Shown: positions 8,601-17,173 of the stretch, one piece after another
How positions within the stretch are numbered: the stretch's first letter is position 1
How the letters are laid out: each line of letters opens with the position of its first letter
Origin: JBCAXA01 sp038534295
GTDB lineage: Bacteria > Pseudomonadota > Gammaproteobacteria > Steroidobacterales > Woeseiaceae
Length of the DNA: 64,000 bases
Direction of reading: 5' to 3'
NCBI GenBank assembly: GCA_038534295.1
Contig: JBCAXA010000001.1
Location: 1,364,001-1,428,000 of the forward strand
The notes under the pieces: model-generated
The model's database searches: none
What the model saw: the letters and a program-made list of their open reading frames with translations, nothing else
Told to the model about the DNA's origin: nothing
Position numbers and translations under genes: made by a program

Positions 8601-11600
8601 CCGATGCGGACGGTACACCCGACTACCTCGATATCGACTCAGATGCCGACGGCATTCCCGACGTCATCGAGGGTAACGTCGATAGCGACGGTGACGGTAC
8701 GGGCGACTGGCGTGACGTCGATGCCGACAACGATGGCATTGCCGACAGTGCCGAAGCCGACAACCTGCCGGCGTTTGCCGGCACCGACGCCGACAACGAC
8801 GGTATCGACGACGCGTTCGACGTCGACGTCACGGGCGGCCTCGACGCCAACGCCAACGGCATCGACGATGCCGCCGAACCGGTCGATACGGACAGCGATG
8901 GCACAGCCGATTACCTCGACATTGATACCGACGGCGACGGCATTCCCGACGTCATCGAAGGCAGCGGTGACACGGACGGCGACGGTACCGGCGATTGGCG
9001 CGACCTCGATGCGGACAACGACGGCATCAGCGACACGATGGAGGCCGATAACCTGCCGCCGCTCGCAAACAGCGATGCCGACAACGATGGCATCGACGAT
9101 GCGTTTGACGTCGATGCGACCGGCGGTGTCGATACGAACGGCAACGGCATCGACGATACCGTCGAGCCGGTCGATACCGATGGCGACGGCGCGCCGGACT
9201 ACGTTGACATCGACTCGGACGCTGACGGCATTCCCGACATCATCGAGGGCACGGTCGACACCGATGGCGATGGCGTAGCGGACTTCCGCGACACCGATGC
9301 CGACAACGACGGCCTCAGCGATGCGCTCGAAGCCGACAACCTGCCGCCGCTCGCCGGCGCCGATGCAGACGGCGATGGTATCGATGACGCCATCGATATC
9401 GATCAGACCGGCGGCGTCGACGCCAACGGCAACGGCATCGACGACGCGTTCGAGCCGGTCGACACCGACGGTGATGGCGCGCCCGACTACCGCGATCTCG
9501 ATTCAGACAACGACGGTCTCAATGACGTCATCGAAGGCGGCCTGACCGACGACAACGGTGACGGCCTCGCCGACCCCGGCCAGACGCCAGTCGGGCCGGG
9601 CGACGCCCCCGACACCGATAACGACGGTACGGCCGATGCGCGCGACCTCGACAGCGACAACGACGGCACGTTCGATATCGCTGGCACGCCGGCCGCCAAT
9701 CAGGATCAAAACAACGACGGGCAAATCGACGACCCGACCGACACGGACGGTGACGGCATAGCCGATGTCGTCGACGGCAATCCCGGTGCATTCGGTGATC
9801 AGGCGCCGCTGCCGACCGACGCCGATGGCGACGGTATTGCCGACGTACTCGAGGGTAGCGACGACTTCGACGGCGACGGCCTGCCCAATAACCAAGATCC
9901 GGACAGCGACAACGATGCTATCCCGGACGCGACGGAGGAAATGAACCAGCCGCCGCTCACCGGTGACGATACCGACAGCGACGGTATCGACGATGCGATC
10001 GACGTCGACCAAACTGGCGGTACCGACGCCGATGGCGACGGCGTCGACGACGCGTTCACGCCACTCGACTCGGACGGCGATATGGCACCGAACTTCCTCG
10101 ATCTCGACTCGGACGGCGACGGGATACAGGACAGCTTCGAGACCGATGTCGACACCGACGGCGACGGCGTTGGCGATTACATTGACACCGACGCGGACCA
10201 AGACGGCATTGCCGACTTCCAGGAAGCCGACAACCTGCCGCCGCCGGCAGGCGCCGATACGGACGGCGACGGCATCGACGACGCATTTGATGTTGATGCG
10301 ACAGGCGGTCTCGACGCCAACGGCAACGGCTTCGACGACACGGCCGAGCCGATCGACACCGATGGTGATGGCCTACCCGATTTCCGCGACATCGATGCCG
10401 ACAACGACGGTATTCCGGATGCGGTCGAAGGTCTTGCTGACACCGATGGCGACGGCACGCCCGACTTCCGCGATCTGGATTCCGACAACGACGGCATACT
10501 CGATTCGGCGGAAGGCCCGGCGGGTAGCGACGTCGATAACGACGGCATCGACGACGCGTACGATGTCGACGTAACCGGCACACCGGACCTCGACGGCAAC
10601 GGCATCATCGACGGCGCGGCCGACGCAGCGCCGTCGACCGATACCGACAGCGACGGCGTTCCCGACTATCGCGACCTCGATGCCGACAACGACAGCCTGA
10701 ACGACGTCACCGAAGCGGCGCAGCCAGATATCGACGGCGACGGGCTAGCGGATGCCGGCGCGATGCCGATCGGTGGGGGTGCCCTACCCGACACCGACAT
10801 GGACGGGACGCCGGACTTCCAAGATCTCGACTCGAACAACGACGGTACGTTCGACATCGCCGGCTCGCCGGATGCTGGGCTCGACGGCGACAACGACGGC
10901 ATGATCGACAACCCCGCCGATGGCGACGCTGACGGCATTGCCGACGGGGCCGACGGTATGCCAACGGCATTCGGCGACGCTGAAGACACCGACCGAGACG
11001 GTATCTCGGATGCCGACGAGGGCCGCGCCGCCAACGTCGACACCGACCTTGACGGCATTCCCGACTATCTTGATCTCGATTCCGACGACGACGGTATCGC
11101 CGACGTGATCGAAGGATCCGTCGATACCGACGGCGACGGTATGCCGGACTTCCGCGATCTGGATTCGGACAACGACGGCATCGATGACGCCACCGAATCG
11201 GACCGCATACCGCCGATCAGCAACAACGACGCCGATGGCGACGGTATTCCGGACGAGATCGACGTCACCAACACCGCCGGCACCGACGCCGACATGAACG
11301 GAATCGACGATGCGCTCGAGCCGAACGACACCGACGGTGACGGACTCGACGACTACGTCGATGTCGATGCCGATGGCGACGGCATTCCCGACATCGTCGA
11401 AGGCGTCGGCGACACAGACGGTGACGGTACCGGCGACTGGCGCGATACCGACAGCGATAACGACGGCCTTGGCGACGACGTCGAAGCCGATGCGGTGCCG
11501 CCGCTGACCGGCAACGACAGCGACGGCGATGGCATCGACGATGCGATCGACGTCGATGCAACGGGCGGCGCGGACGCCAATATGAACGGTATCGACGATG

Positions 11601-13078
11601 CGCTGGAGCCCAACGACACCGACGGCGACGGTATGCCGGACTTTCGCGATCTGGACAGCGACAACGACACGTTGCCGGACGGTAACGAAGGGGCCGATGA
11701 TGTCGACAGCGATGGCCTGCCCAATTTCCGCGATACCGATTCGGACAACGACGGTTTTGACGATCAAACCGAAGGCGATGTCGATACGGACAACGACGGT
11801 TTACCGGACTTCATCGATCCGGACTCCGACAACGACGGGGTTCCCGACTCGGCGGACAACGGCGACAAGGACAACGACGGCATCCCTGACCGGATCGACA
11901 ACGACGAGGGTCAGCTTGAGACCGCGGTACGCGGCGCCGGCAGCGTATCGCTCGGCGGTGTGCTGCTGCTCGCCTTGTTGGTCGTAATCGTAACCGGTTG
12001 CCGCCGCCGCACCGCCTTGGCGCCGCTGGTGCTGGTCGGACTCGTTGTGATGCCAATGGACGACGTTCGCGCGCAGTCGGTTTGCAGCGCCAGCGACACC
12101 GGCGGCTTCGACGACTGCTGGTACGGCGGCTTCGGCCTCGGCATTACGCATGTCGATCCAGAAGGTCAGGCCGGCGGCTGGTCGACGAACGATGACAGCG
12201 ACTCGGGCTGGAAGGGCTTTGTCGGCTGGCAGTTCGCGCCGCGCTGGTCGCTGGAGCTCACGTACACCGACGGCGGCGAAGCGGGCCTCGGTAATGTCGA
12301 CCCGGCACTCGAGGCGCTGATCCCGGACGCGTCTATCGACTATCGAACGCCGTCGCTGATGGTCGCGCGTTGGCTAAACGATCCGGAAGCCAAGTGGAAC
12401 GCGTTTGCGCGACTCGGGGCCTCCGCCATTGACAACGACGCGAGCGACAGCCGCATTCCGTTCGATAAGCAAACCGATGTGCAGCTCGCGGGCGGCATCG
12501 GCGGACAGTTACGTTTCGCTGAACGTTGGTTCGTGCGCGCCGACATCGATCTGTTCGATCGCGATCACTACTACGCGGGCATCGGCATTGGCGCCTACCT
12601 AGGCAGCCGCAAAACCTCACCAGCGCCAGTGGCCGCCGAACCCATTCGCGAACCCACGCCGGATCCAGCGCCGCTGCCTGAACCGGACCGAGAACCCGCG
12701 CCTGCGCCAGTCGTTGAGTGCCGCAATGAGACAAGCGTTTTGGAAGGCGTGAATTTCGAGAACAACTCGGACGAGCTCACCACGGCATCCATTAATGTCT
12801 TGTCCGACGTGATTCGTCGCTTAGCGACCAACGACAGCGACACCGTGCAGATCCTTGCGCACACCGACAGCAACGGCTCGGCCGCGTATAACGTCGATCT
12901 GTCGACACGAAGGGCACGATCGGTCGAGCTTTTTCTCGTCAGCGCCGGCATCGACGCAAGCCGATTGTCGTCGCAAGGCCTCGGTGAAGCTCGGCCCATC
13001 GCCGACAACGCGACGGCCGCCGGCCGCGCGGCCAACCGTCGCGTCGAGCTCGTCTGGTCGCGCGAGGTCTGTGACTGA
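5684..13078 (+). CDS. Giant surface protein: signal peptide, Gly-rich head, DUF11-like domain, type-3 calcium repeats, internal GlyGly-CTERM-like segment, OmpA barrel and OmpA domain
   Basis: 2464 residues. A signal peptide (residues 1 to about 33, ending near NAHA) is followed by a Gly-rich region (about 300-520) and a DUF11-like beta domain (about 540-650). Residues about 790-2075 are dense thrombospondin-type-3-like calcium loops (DxDxDGxxD). At about 2085-2110 comes GSVSLGGVLLLALL, a short hydrophobic stretch, then CRRR: the layout of a GlyGly-CTERM sorting tail, but internal. A second leader-like segment ending VRAQS precedes an 8-strand OmpA-like barrel (about 2125-2310). A Pro-rich linker leads to an OmpA peptidoglycan-binding domain (about 2345-2464; HTDSNGSAAYNVDLSTRRA). 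I infer a calcium-stiffened surface fibre anchored in the outer membrane and cell wall. The frame is continuous, so this is a fusion and not two genes. Confidence 0.85.
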   Translation: MLGSQAGSGLRRWTVRCAIVALTALATLNAHAVPVCSTGTNGIVSVTAAATRVNVYYAAPDPAPGETVVLAGAASIPIDTTLGGQATNLHPSVSTTIAAGDVLVVVQMIGAEIDTTDNQQTTGDYGDGPGGLEQAGSINNANFTAGLYEFVVATGPVTGGAIPIEGAGAGNGLINTYVNSNVTTATLGFRRYQVIKVPQFSRLALSGEIVSDRWNGRWGGITAINVRENLALAGGSFNADGRGFRGGQFFPERSDNTSGLAGNFGFKGEGIAGLPQRLFSRVLLAEQPATNGEETGPIGYAGVDDLGPAGTAWTRDTGQGAPGTAGSGGGGGEDAGGGGGGNFARGGRGGEGVDGADTEGFGAASFPQHFPSTAARLVMGGGGGASNGDDTGALDLTVSSGQAGGGIVFVRSTAITAAGGGTVSADGDSGGTAASEGGGGGGAGGTVLVHTDNSTVDGFGFSAIGGAGGSSLQTLDGGGGGGSGGVIWLSDTTVGSASFTTGGGAAGTGASGGVYNGAAGGDGASLSITPIAAFDCNFVTLGIAKSLTDQTRVGTTGAVFDLTFTLTVENLGANDAINVQVSDDLDADFPGAASIAVQGTPTLDGFSAPAAPFDADTQSNLLAGTDTLPAGTTRTIVYTVRVDFGAAPGPFATQAEVTSSQIAGGFAQVLDLSDDGLDPDADGDGDPSETIAQGGDTNENDATTVVVDLVVAPAACTFNPNPALPNDLVTATCTGVESGGSVTIPGMVCAAESGGEVVCTGTASVIGSNPDVTTRDAVGNETTDPGDLRVLPDTDGDGIPDNIEGTGDTDGDGIPDNEDPDSDNDGILDANEVSTLPPLTGLDTDNDGIDDAIDVDQTGGTDANGNGIDDAFEPNDTDGDGTPDYQDIDSDNDRIPDIIEGAGDSDGDGNADYLDLDSDNDGISDSLEADNLPLFAGNDADNDGIDDAFDVDVTGGVDANTNGIDDAAEPIDTDADGTPDYLDIDSDADGIPDVIEGNVDSDGDGTGDWRDVDADNDGIADSAEADNLPAFAGTDADNDGIDDAFDVDVTGGLDANANGIDDAAEPVDTDSDGTADYLDIDTDGDGIPDVIEGSGDTDGDGTGDWRDLDADNDGISDTMEADNLPPLANSDADNDGIDDAFDVDATGGVDTNGNGIDDTVEPVDTDGDGAPDYVDIDSDADGIPDIIEGTVDTDGDGVADFRDTDADNDGLSDALEADNLPPLAGADADGDGIDDAIDIDQTGGVDANGNGIDDAFEPVDTDGDGAPDYRDLDSDNDGLNDVIEGGLTDDNGDGLADPGQTPVGPGDAPDTDNDGTADARDLDSDNDGTFDIAGTPAANQDQNNDGQIDDPTDTDGDGIADVVDGNPGAFGDQAPLPTDADGDGIADVLEGSDDFDGDGLPNNQDPDSDNDAIPDATEEMNQPPLTGDDTDSDGIDDAIDVDQTGGTDADGDGVDDAFTPLDSDGDMAPNFLDLDSDGDGIQDSFETDVDTDGDGVGDYIDTDADQDGIADFQEADNLPPPAGADTDGDGIDDAFDVDATGGLDANGNGFDDTAEPIDTDGDGLPDFRDIDADNDGIPDAVEGLADTDGDGTPDFRDLDSDNDGILDSAEGPAGSDVDNDGIDDAYDVDVTGTPDLDGNGIIDGAADAAPSTDTDSDGVPDYRDLDADNDSLNDVTEAAQPDIDGDGLADAGAMPIGGGALPDTDMDGTPDFQDLDSNNDGTFDIAGSPDAGLDGDNDGMIDNPADGDADGIADGADGMPTAFGDAEDTDRDGISDADEGRAANVDTDLDGIPDYLDLDSDDDGIADVIEGSVDTDGDGMPDFRDLDSDNDGIDDATESDRIPPISNNDADGDGIPDEIDVTNTAGTDADMNGIDDALEPNDTDGDGLDDYVDVDADGDGIPDIVEGVGDTDGDGTGDWRDTDSDNDGLGDDVEADAVPPLTGNDSDGDGIDDAIDVDATGGADANMNGIDDALEPNDTDGDGMPDFRDLDSDNDTLPDGNEGADDVDSDGLPNFRDTDSDNDGFDDQTEGDVDTDNDGLPDFIDPDSDNDGVPDSADNGDKDNDGIPDRIDNDEGQLETAVRGAGSVSLGGVLLLALLVVIVTGCRRRTALAPLVLVGLVVMPMDDVRAQSVCSASDTGGFDDCWYGGFGLGITHVDPEGQAGGWSTNDDSDSGWKGFVGWQFAPRWSLELTYTDGGEAGLGNVDPALEALIPDASIDYRTPSLMVARWLNDPEAKWNAFARLGASAIDNDASDSRIPFDKQTDVQLAGGIGGQLRFAERWFVRADIDLFDRDHYYAGIGIGAYLGSRKTSPAPVAAEPIREPTPDPAPLPEPDREPAPAPVVECRNETSVLEGVNFENNSDELTTASINVLSDVIRRLATNDSDTVQILAHTDSNGSAAYNVDLSTRRARSVELFLVSAGIDASRLSSQGLGEARPIADNATAAGRAANRRVELVWSREVCD
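8060..11905 (+). repeat. Coding tandem repeat, calcium-binding type-3 loops with a 288-bp higher-order period
   Basis: The basic unit is an Asp-rich loop of about 12-13 residues. Above it is a longer period. The phrase GIPDVIEG and its variants recur at 8363, 8651, 8939, 9227 and 9515, then 10121 and 10409, then 11093, 11381 and 11669, always 288 bp (96 codons) apart within a block. Two copies of a different module containing NDGTFDIAG and ending AFGD interrupt the array near 9530-9800 and 10695-10980. The codons differ between copies, so the repeat is older than a recent slippage expansion. Confidence 0.9.
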
Positions 13079-13102
13079 GCTCTAGCCGGTGCTGCGATCG
13101 CA

Positions 13103-13133
13103 ACGGTCGCCTCGCCATCGGCGAGGCGACCGT
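13103..13133. terminator. Bidirectional hairpin terminator between convergent genes
   Basis: A perfect 14-bp stem (13103-13116 with 13120-13133) and a 3-nt loop sit in the 62-bp gap between the converging ends of the giant protein gene and the pectin-acetylesterase-like gene. No strong T-run is visible on either side, so termination efficiency is uncertain. Confidence 0.65.
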
Positions 13134-13140
13134 CACAGCG

Positions 13141-14382
13141 TTACGGTGCCGGCGGCGGCAGCGGCTCGAACGGTTCGACGCTATCGATCCAAACCGGCAG
13201 TCGACCTTCGCGCAGAGCCGTGATCCAACGTTGCAACAGCGGTCGCGTGAAGTCGGTCACCCAGAGATTCAACGGTAGGTCGTTAACAGCCGCAAGATAC
13301 AACAGCGGCGTTTGCAACGCGGTGTGCGTGTCCGAACCGCTTTCGATGAAACGCTTGTAGCGGAACGGAAACTCGCGATTGAGTGCGCCGTGCACGGTCA
13401 GCAACAGTTCGCGATATTGCTCCTGCGTCGGTACGAACAGGAAGAAGCGATTGGTTGCGTCACCGTCGGTCGAGTAAAACGCTTCGCGCACCGTGCGGTC
13501 GCGACTCATGCGCCAGCGCACGATTTCGACGCCCTGACCGAGTTCGTCGCAGCGTGTGCAGCTTCTCGGAAAAAACTGACCGTTACGCCAGTCGGCGGCG
13601 CGTGCGAGCAGACCCGGTACGTCGAGTAGATTGATCGCGTTCGGACCAGCATCGTTAAACACCGCGAGATCGCGGTAGTTGCCGAACTTGAACCGCGCGA
13701 GCAATGGCGCGAAGCTCGACGCACCGACACCACCTGCGCTCGAGCCGGCTACGACAATTTGCCGCGGTCGCGGCACGAGTTGTTTCGCAAGATCCATACC
13801 GGCCGAAAGATTCCTGAGGCCGCGATGAAAGCGCACCGGGCCCAACGGATACTCAGGGTCGAGCACGTCGTTATCGCCGGTGAACACCGAACCGTCGCAG
13901 TACGGCAGAAACACCACCGAGTAGTCGGCGAATGGATTTGGGATCGCACCAAAACCGATGTCGAGACCCTCGTCGCTCCACAGTCCTACCGGCGGCGGTG
14001 GCGGCATGTTATTCGGCACGTCGACGATCGGCGTGCAGTTGTAGAACCCTTGCCAGCAGGCGCCGCCACCTTGCGCGAAGATCAGCAACTTACGCGGGTT
14101 GCGGATCCGTGAGAAAACCGAGTACTCAGAGCCGGTGATGCAAATCGGGCCGCCAAACGGACCGCCTTGGTTCTGATCGTAGCGATGCCGGACCCAGCCG
14201 CCACCAACGTCTTCAGACGAGGTTGGCGTGAAATGGCCGAGGTATTTGGTAACGCCGGCCTGGCGCAGTTCGCGTTTGGCCTGCCGATCTAAACCTGGCG
14301 AGAACCAGCGCCAGTCGGCCAGCGCTGCGTCGGCCGCCATCAGGCCGGCAACCAGACAAACGACGAGTCGTATTGATTTCAT
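13141..14382 (-). CDS. Pectin acetylesterase / Notum-family secreted esterase
   Basis: 413 residues. The chosen ATG at 14382 has a strong GGGGGG Shine-Dalgarno and begins a clean signal peptide ending in ALA (about residue 22). The longer in-frame extension to 14520 lacks both. Motifs: FAQGGGACW (oxyanion region), FLPYCDGSVFTGDND, and GSSAGG with the catalytic Ser at about 215. A C-terminal SGSDTHTAL is the likely site of the catalytic His. This is the pectinacetylesterase/Notum alpha/beta-hydrolase family, carboxyl-esterases that remove acetyl or acyl groups from polysaccharides or lipids. It is secreted to the periplasm or beyond. The gene is divergent from Anbu; the substrate is not known. 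Confidence 0.88.
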   Translation of the reverse strand: MKSIRLVVCLVAGLMAADAALADWRWFSPGLDRQAKRELRQAGVTKYLGHFTPTSSEDVGGGWVRHRYDQNQGGPFGGPICITGSEYSVFSRIRNPRKLLIFAQGGGACWQGFYNCTPIVDVPNNMPPPPPVGLWSDEGLDIGFGAIPNPFADYSVVFLPYCDGSVFTGDNDVLDPEYPLGPVRFHRGLRNLSAGMDLAKQLVPRPRQIVVAGSSAGGVGASSFAPLLARFKFGNYRDLAVFNDAGPNAINLLDVPGLLARAADWRNGQFFPRSCTRCDELGQGVEIVRWRMSRDRTVREAFYSTDGDATNRFFLFVPTQEQYRELLLTVHGALNREFPFRYKRFIESGSDTHTALQTPLLYLAAVNDLPLNLWVTDFTRPLLQRWITALREGRLPVWIDSVEPFEPLPPPAP

Positions 14383-14536
14383 TCTTATTCCCCCCCGGGA
14401 TTCAAAGCGTTGCGCTCCGCTACCGAGTATAACTGCCGGGGCAGGGCTGGCGTTGTCAAAGCTTTCGACACTCGTGGGCACGCGACTTGATGTCTGCGGC
14501 GTTTGCAAATCGTTCGACAACCGCTAACCTCGGTCT

Positions 14537-15292
14537 ATGACCTACTGCCTGGCCGCGTGCGTCGACGCGGGACTCGTCTTTGTGTCCGATTCGCGGACCA
14601 ACGCCGGGATCGACCAACTCGCTACGTTCAGCAAGATGCACGCCTTCGAAGAACTCGACGGTCGCTTTTTTACGCTGTTGAGCTCGGGCAATCTCGCGAC
14701 CACGCAGGCCGTCGTGGCGCGTATCCATCGCGACATCCGCGAGTCAGCACCGGTCAACCTCTCGACGGTCACGCGGATGCGCGAAGCAGCCGACTACATC
14801 GGTGAATTGTCGCGCTCGATCCAAGACAAGTACTCGGGCGATCAGCGCAGCGACGGCTTCTCGCCCGAAGCGTATTTTATCTTCGGCGGCCAAATTCAAG
14901 GCCGGCCGCACGCGCTGTTCCAGATCTACCCGGAAGGTAACTACGTATCACCGGCCGACCTATCGCCGTTCGTGCAAATCGGCGAGCAGAAATACGGCAA
15001 GCCCATTCTCGATCGCATCATCCAGAGCGACACGGCGCTCGAGATCGTCGCACGTTGCGGTCTCGTCTCGATGGATTCGACGATGCGCAGTAACGCGAGC
15101 GTTGGGCCACCGATCGAGTTGATGATCTACACGGCCGGCGCGCCCGGCGCACCGACACACATGGTGTTCGACGAGGACGACGAATACCTGCGCCTCATTC
15201 GCGAATCGTGGGGCGCCAATTTGCGAGCAGCGTTCGATCGGCTCCCACCGATCAGCCTGACACGCTCACCGATGCGGATTGTGGACGGCTGA
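14537..15292 (+). CDS. Anbu, proteasome-related self-compartmentalising peptidase
   Basis: 251 residues. After removal of Met the N-terminus is Thr (TYCLAACVDAGLVFVSDSRTN), with the conserved Asp at 18 and Lys at 33. These form the Thr/Asp/Lys catalytic set of Ntn-hydrolases of the 20S/HslV type. Length and the internal YFIFGGQIQG and MIYTAGAPG segments fit Anbu (COG3484), a bacterial ancestor-like proteasome that forms open helical assemblies. I see no clear Shine-Dalgarno. It is convergent with the zinc peptidase gene and overlaps it by 41 bp. In many genomes Anbu is encoded with the same alpha-E, ATP-grasp and zinc-peptidase partners seen here. The natural substrate is unknown. Confidence 0.92.
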   Translation: MTYCLAACVDAGLVFVSDSRTNAGIDQLATFSKMHAFEELDGRFFTLLSSGNLATTQAVVARIHRDIRESAPVNLSTVTRMREAADYIGELSRSIQDKYSGDQRSDGFSPEAYFIFGGQIQGRPHALFQIYPEGNYVSPADLSPFVQIGEQKYGKPILDRIIQSDTALEIVARCGLVSMDSTMRSNASVGPPIELMIYTAGAPGAPTHMVFDEDDEYLRLIRESWGANLRAAFDRLPPISLTRSPMRIVDG

Positions 15293-16241
15293 ACGGCTGC
15301 ACGACGTCGTGCACGAACGCGAGTTTCTCGGCGATTCGGGACGTGATCACGAAGGGGTACGCATCGCGCAGGCCGAGGCTGCGCTGGACACCGTTCAGCG
15401 CTAACGCCAACTTGATAAACACCTGCTGCCAATCGTCTCGACAACCGGCATCGGTAGCGATCAAGTCGTTGTAATACGCCGTTTCCAGCGCCGCCTGCAT
15501 GTGCAGGTAGTGTGCCCAGCATTCCGCCCAGTCCTCGGCCGGATGTGCACTCGCATAGCCCGATATGAATGACTCCGGCCAGTTCGGTGCCGGCCCATTC
15601 TCGTAGTAATTGCGAAGTGCCGGGTCGTAGGGGGCCCGCTCGTCGCCGAACAACGCTCTGGCTTCATCGAGACGCTCGACGGGCACGATTTCGTGAAAAT
15701 AAAAATGCCCGGATTCGTGGCGAAAATGCCCGAGCACCGATCGATACGGCTCACCCATCTGCACGCGCATTTGCTCGCGGTATACGTCGTCGGCCTCGGC
15801 CGCGTTGATGGTAATCAAACCGTTGTCGTGACCGGTCAACACGTGATCGTCATCGACGTCAGGGTTGGTGCGACGATCTTCTTTGAACGCGAAATGCATG
15901 CGCGAAATGTCGACCGGCAAGCCCTGGCGCATCAAGTCATACAGCAACCGGCGCTTGGCCCGCTCGAGGGTCCGCCAGCGATCGCGATTCTCGGGTTTCG
16001 ACAGTGCCGGAATGATCCGGCTTGATCGACATGACAGACAAACGCCGTCCGGCGAATTAGCAATCCAATTACACGCGCTGTCGCTTGGTCGGTAGCTGCA
16101 GAAGTCTAGGCCGCTGCCGGGGTACTCCTCGGCGACCATCGTTTGGGTCGTTGCGTCGAACGCGAGCTGGCGGCCACAACGCACGCATACGTGGTCGTCG
16201 AAGTGAATCGTTAGTCCGCAGCGGCAGTGGAAGCGCTTCAT
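15252..16241 (-). CDS. Zinc-ribbon metallopeptidase of the Anbu locus (COG4307-type)
   Basis: 329 residues. The N-terminus carries zinc-ribbon cysteines C6, C8, C19 and C22, with a second set at C48, C57, C68 and C71. HESGH at 175-179 is the HExxH-type catalytic zinc site, and HPAEDWAECWAHY (about 233-245) supplies the likely third ligand. This matches the zinc-binding metallopeptidase family that accompanies Anbu. It overlaps the upstream alpha-E gene by ATGA, so it is translationally coupled as the last gene of a three-gene minus-strand operon. A cytoplasmic location is likely, as no signal peptide is seen. Confidence 0.88.
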   Translation of the reverse strand: MKRFHCRCGLTIHFDDHVCVRCGRQLAFDATTQTMVAEEYPGSGLDFCSYRPSDSACNWIANSPDGVCLSCRSSRIIPALSKPENRDRWRTLERAKRRLLYDLMRQGLPVDISRMHFAFKEDRRTNPDVDDDHVLTGHDNGLITINAAEADDVYREQMRVQMGEPYRSVLGHFRHESGHFYFHEIVPVERLDEARALFGDERAPYDPALRNYYENGPAPNWPESFISGYASAHPAEDWAECWAHYLHMQAALETAYYNDLIATDAGCRDDWQQVFIKLALALNGVQRSLGLRDAYPFVITSRIAEKLAFVHDVVQPFSRPQSASVSVSG

Positions 16242-17173
16242 TGCGTCTCAGTAGGCAGGAACCAAGTATCACAAAGCGTCTGATGCGCCCGACCCAGCCG
16301 GCGCTGTAGCTCATCGAGTCGCGCACTCACGGCATCGGCGTCCGGGTGCAGCGACGGCAAATCCTCGAGCAGCGCGGTCGCTTCATCGAGCACATCACGC
16401 GTTGCGCTGCTGCGCGGCAGCAGCGCCGCGTTGTACGTCGCGCGACTCAAACAGCGAGCGATGGCACGCGGAAAGCCAGTGTCACATGCAAGAAAGTCGA
16501 TGACGTCGCGACCGACGATTTCGGCCTGCCGGTACTGGCGGTACATCTGAAACCCGCTGACCGAACGCAGGATGTTGGTCCAAAGCACCGAGCCGTAGCG
16601 GCGCGCTACCGGTTTGTTGAACTGGATGTAGGTGGCGGCAACATCGAGAATCCGGCTCGTCATGTCGGCACGTTCGAGGTGTTGACCAAGCCGCAGAAAC
16701 CGAAACGGCATCTCGTGACTCATTGTACCGTCGAAGGCGCCGTTGAGCTGCAGGCACCGCGCGATACATTCGGACAGCGTTTCGAAGCGATCGTCGCCGC
16801 GCGCCGCGCCGCTGAGCTGCTCGGCGGCGTAGTGGTTGAGTTCGTTGACGCTTTCCCAGGCTTCTTGCGGCAATAGGTCACGCGTATTGCGAAGGTTGTC
16901 TCGGGCCCTTCGAATTGACCAGACCAGCGACACCGGACTTGCGCGGTCGGCCAACAGAAAATCGAGTACCGTGTCCTCGCTCTGGTCGTAGCCCGATAGT
17001 TGGAAGTGATCGGCCGCACCGAAGATCCGCACGAGTTCGGCCCAGCTGACGCCAACGTCGGCCGGCATGTCGAGCAACAGCTGCGAATACTGCTGCACGA
17101 TCCGTGCGGTGTTCTCGGCCCGCTCGAGATAGCGACCGATCCAGTACACGCGCTCGGCTGCCCGCGACAACAT
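16238..17173 (-). CDS. Alpha-E domain protein (COG2307-type)
   Basis: 311 residues, mostly helical. The ATG at 17173 shares its A with the TGA of the ATP-grasp gene (TGATG), which decides the start; the 61 upstream codons are a shadow of that gene. The N-terminus (MLSRAAERVYWIGRYLERAENTA, shortened here) is the hallmark of the alpha-E family. This family is nearly always encoded beside a circularly permuted ATP-grasp and often beside Anbu and a transglutaminase. The pair is proposed, not proven, to make or attach a peptide tag. It is cytoplasmic and co-transcribed with both neighbours. Confidence 0.9.
   Translation of the reverse strand: MLSRAAERVYWIGRYLERAENTARIVQQYSQLLLDMPADVGVSWAELVRIFGAADHFQLSGYDQSEDTVLDFLLADRASPVSLVWSIRRARDNLRNTRDLLPQEAWESVNELNHYAAEQLSGAARGDDRFETLSECIARCLQLNGAFDGTMSHEMPFRFLRLGQHLERADMTSRILDVAATYIQFNKPVARRYGSVLWTNILRSVSGFQMYRQYRQAEIVGRDVIDFLACDTGFPRAIARCLSRATYNAALLPRSSATRDVLDEATALLEDLPSLHPDADAVSARLDELQRRLGRAHQTLCDTWFLPTETQ

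Noticed and set aside
8000..11900. Many long open frames on both strands inside the repeat region, for example the minus frame 9503-10201
   Set aside because: They are shadows of the Asp-rich GAC/GAT repeat codons. They have no ribosome site, and their products are low-complexity (SPS or RTT runs).
8060..11905. CRISPR-like array
   Set aside because: The repetition is in-frame, protein-coding and of 288-bp period, with no short identical repeats separated by unique spacers.
11990..12030. Frameshift or missed stop dividing the giant protein into two genes
   Set aside because: The frame is continuous in the given sequence and both sides have good coding character; treated as a fusion, with sequencing error listed as a way to refute it.
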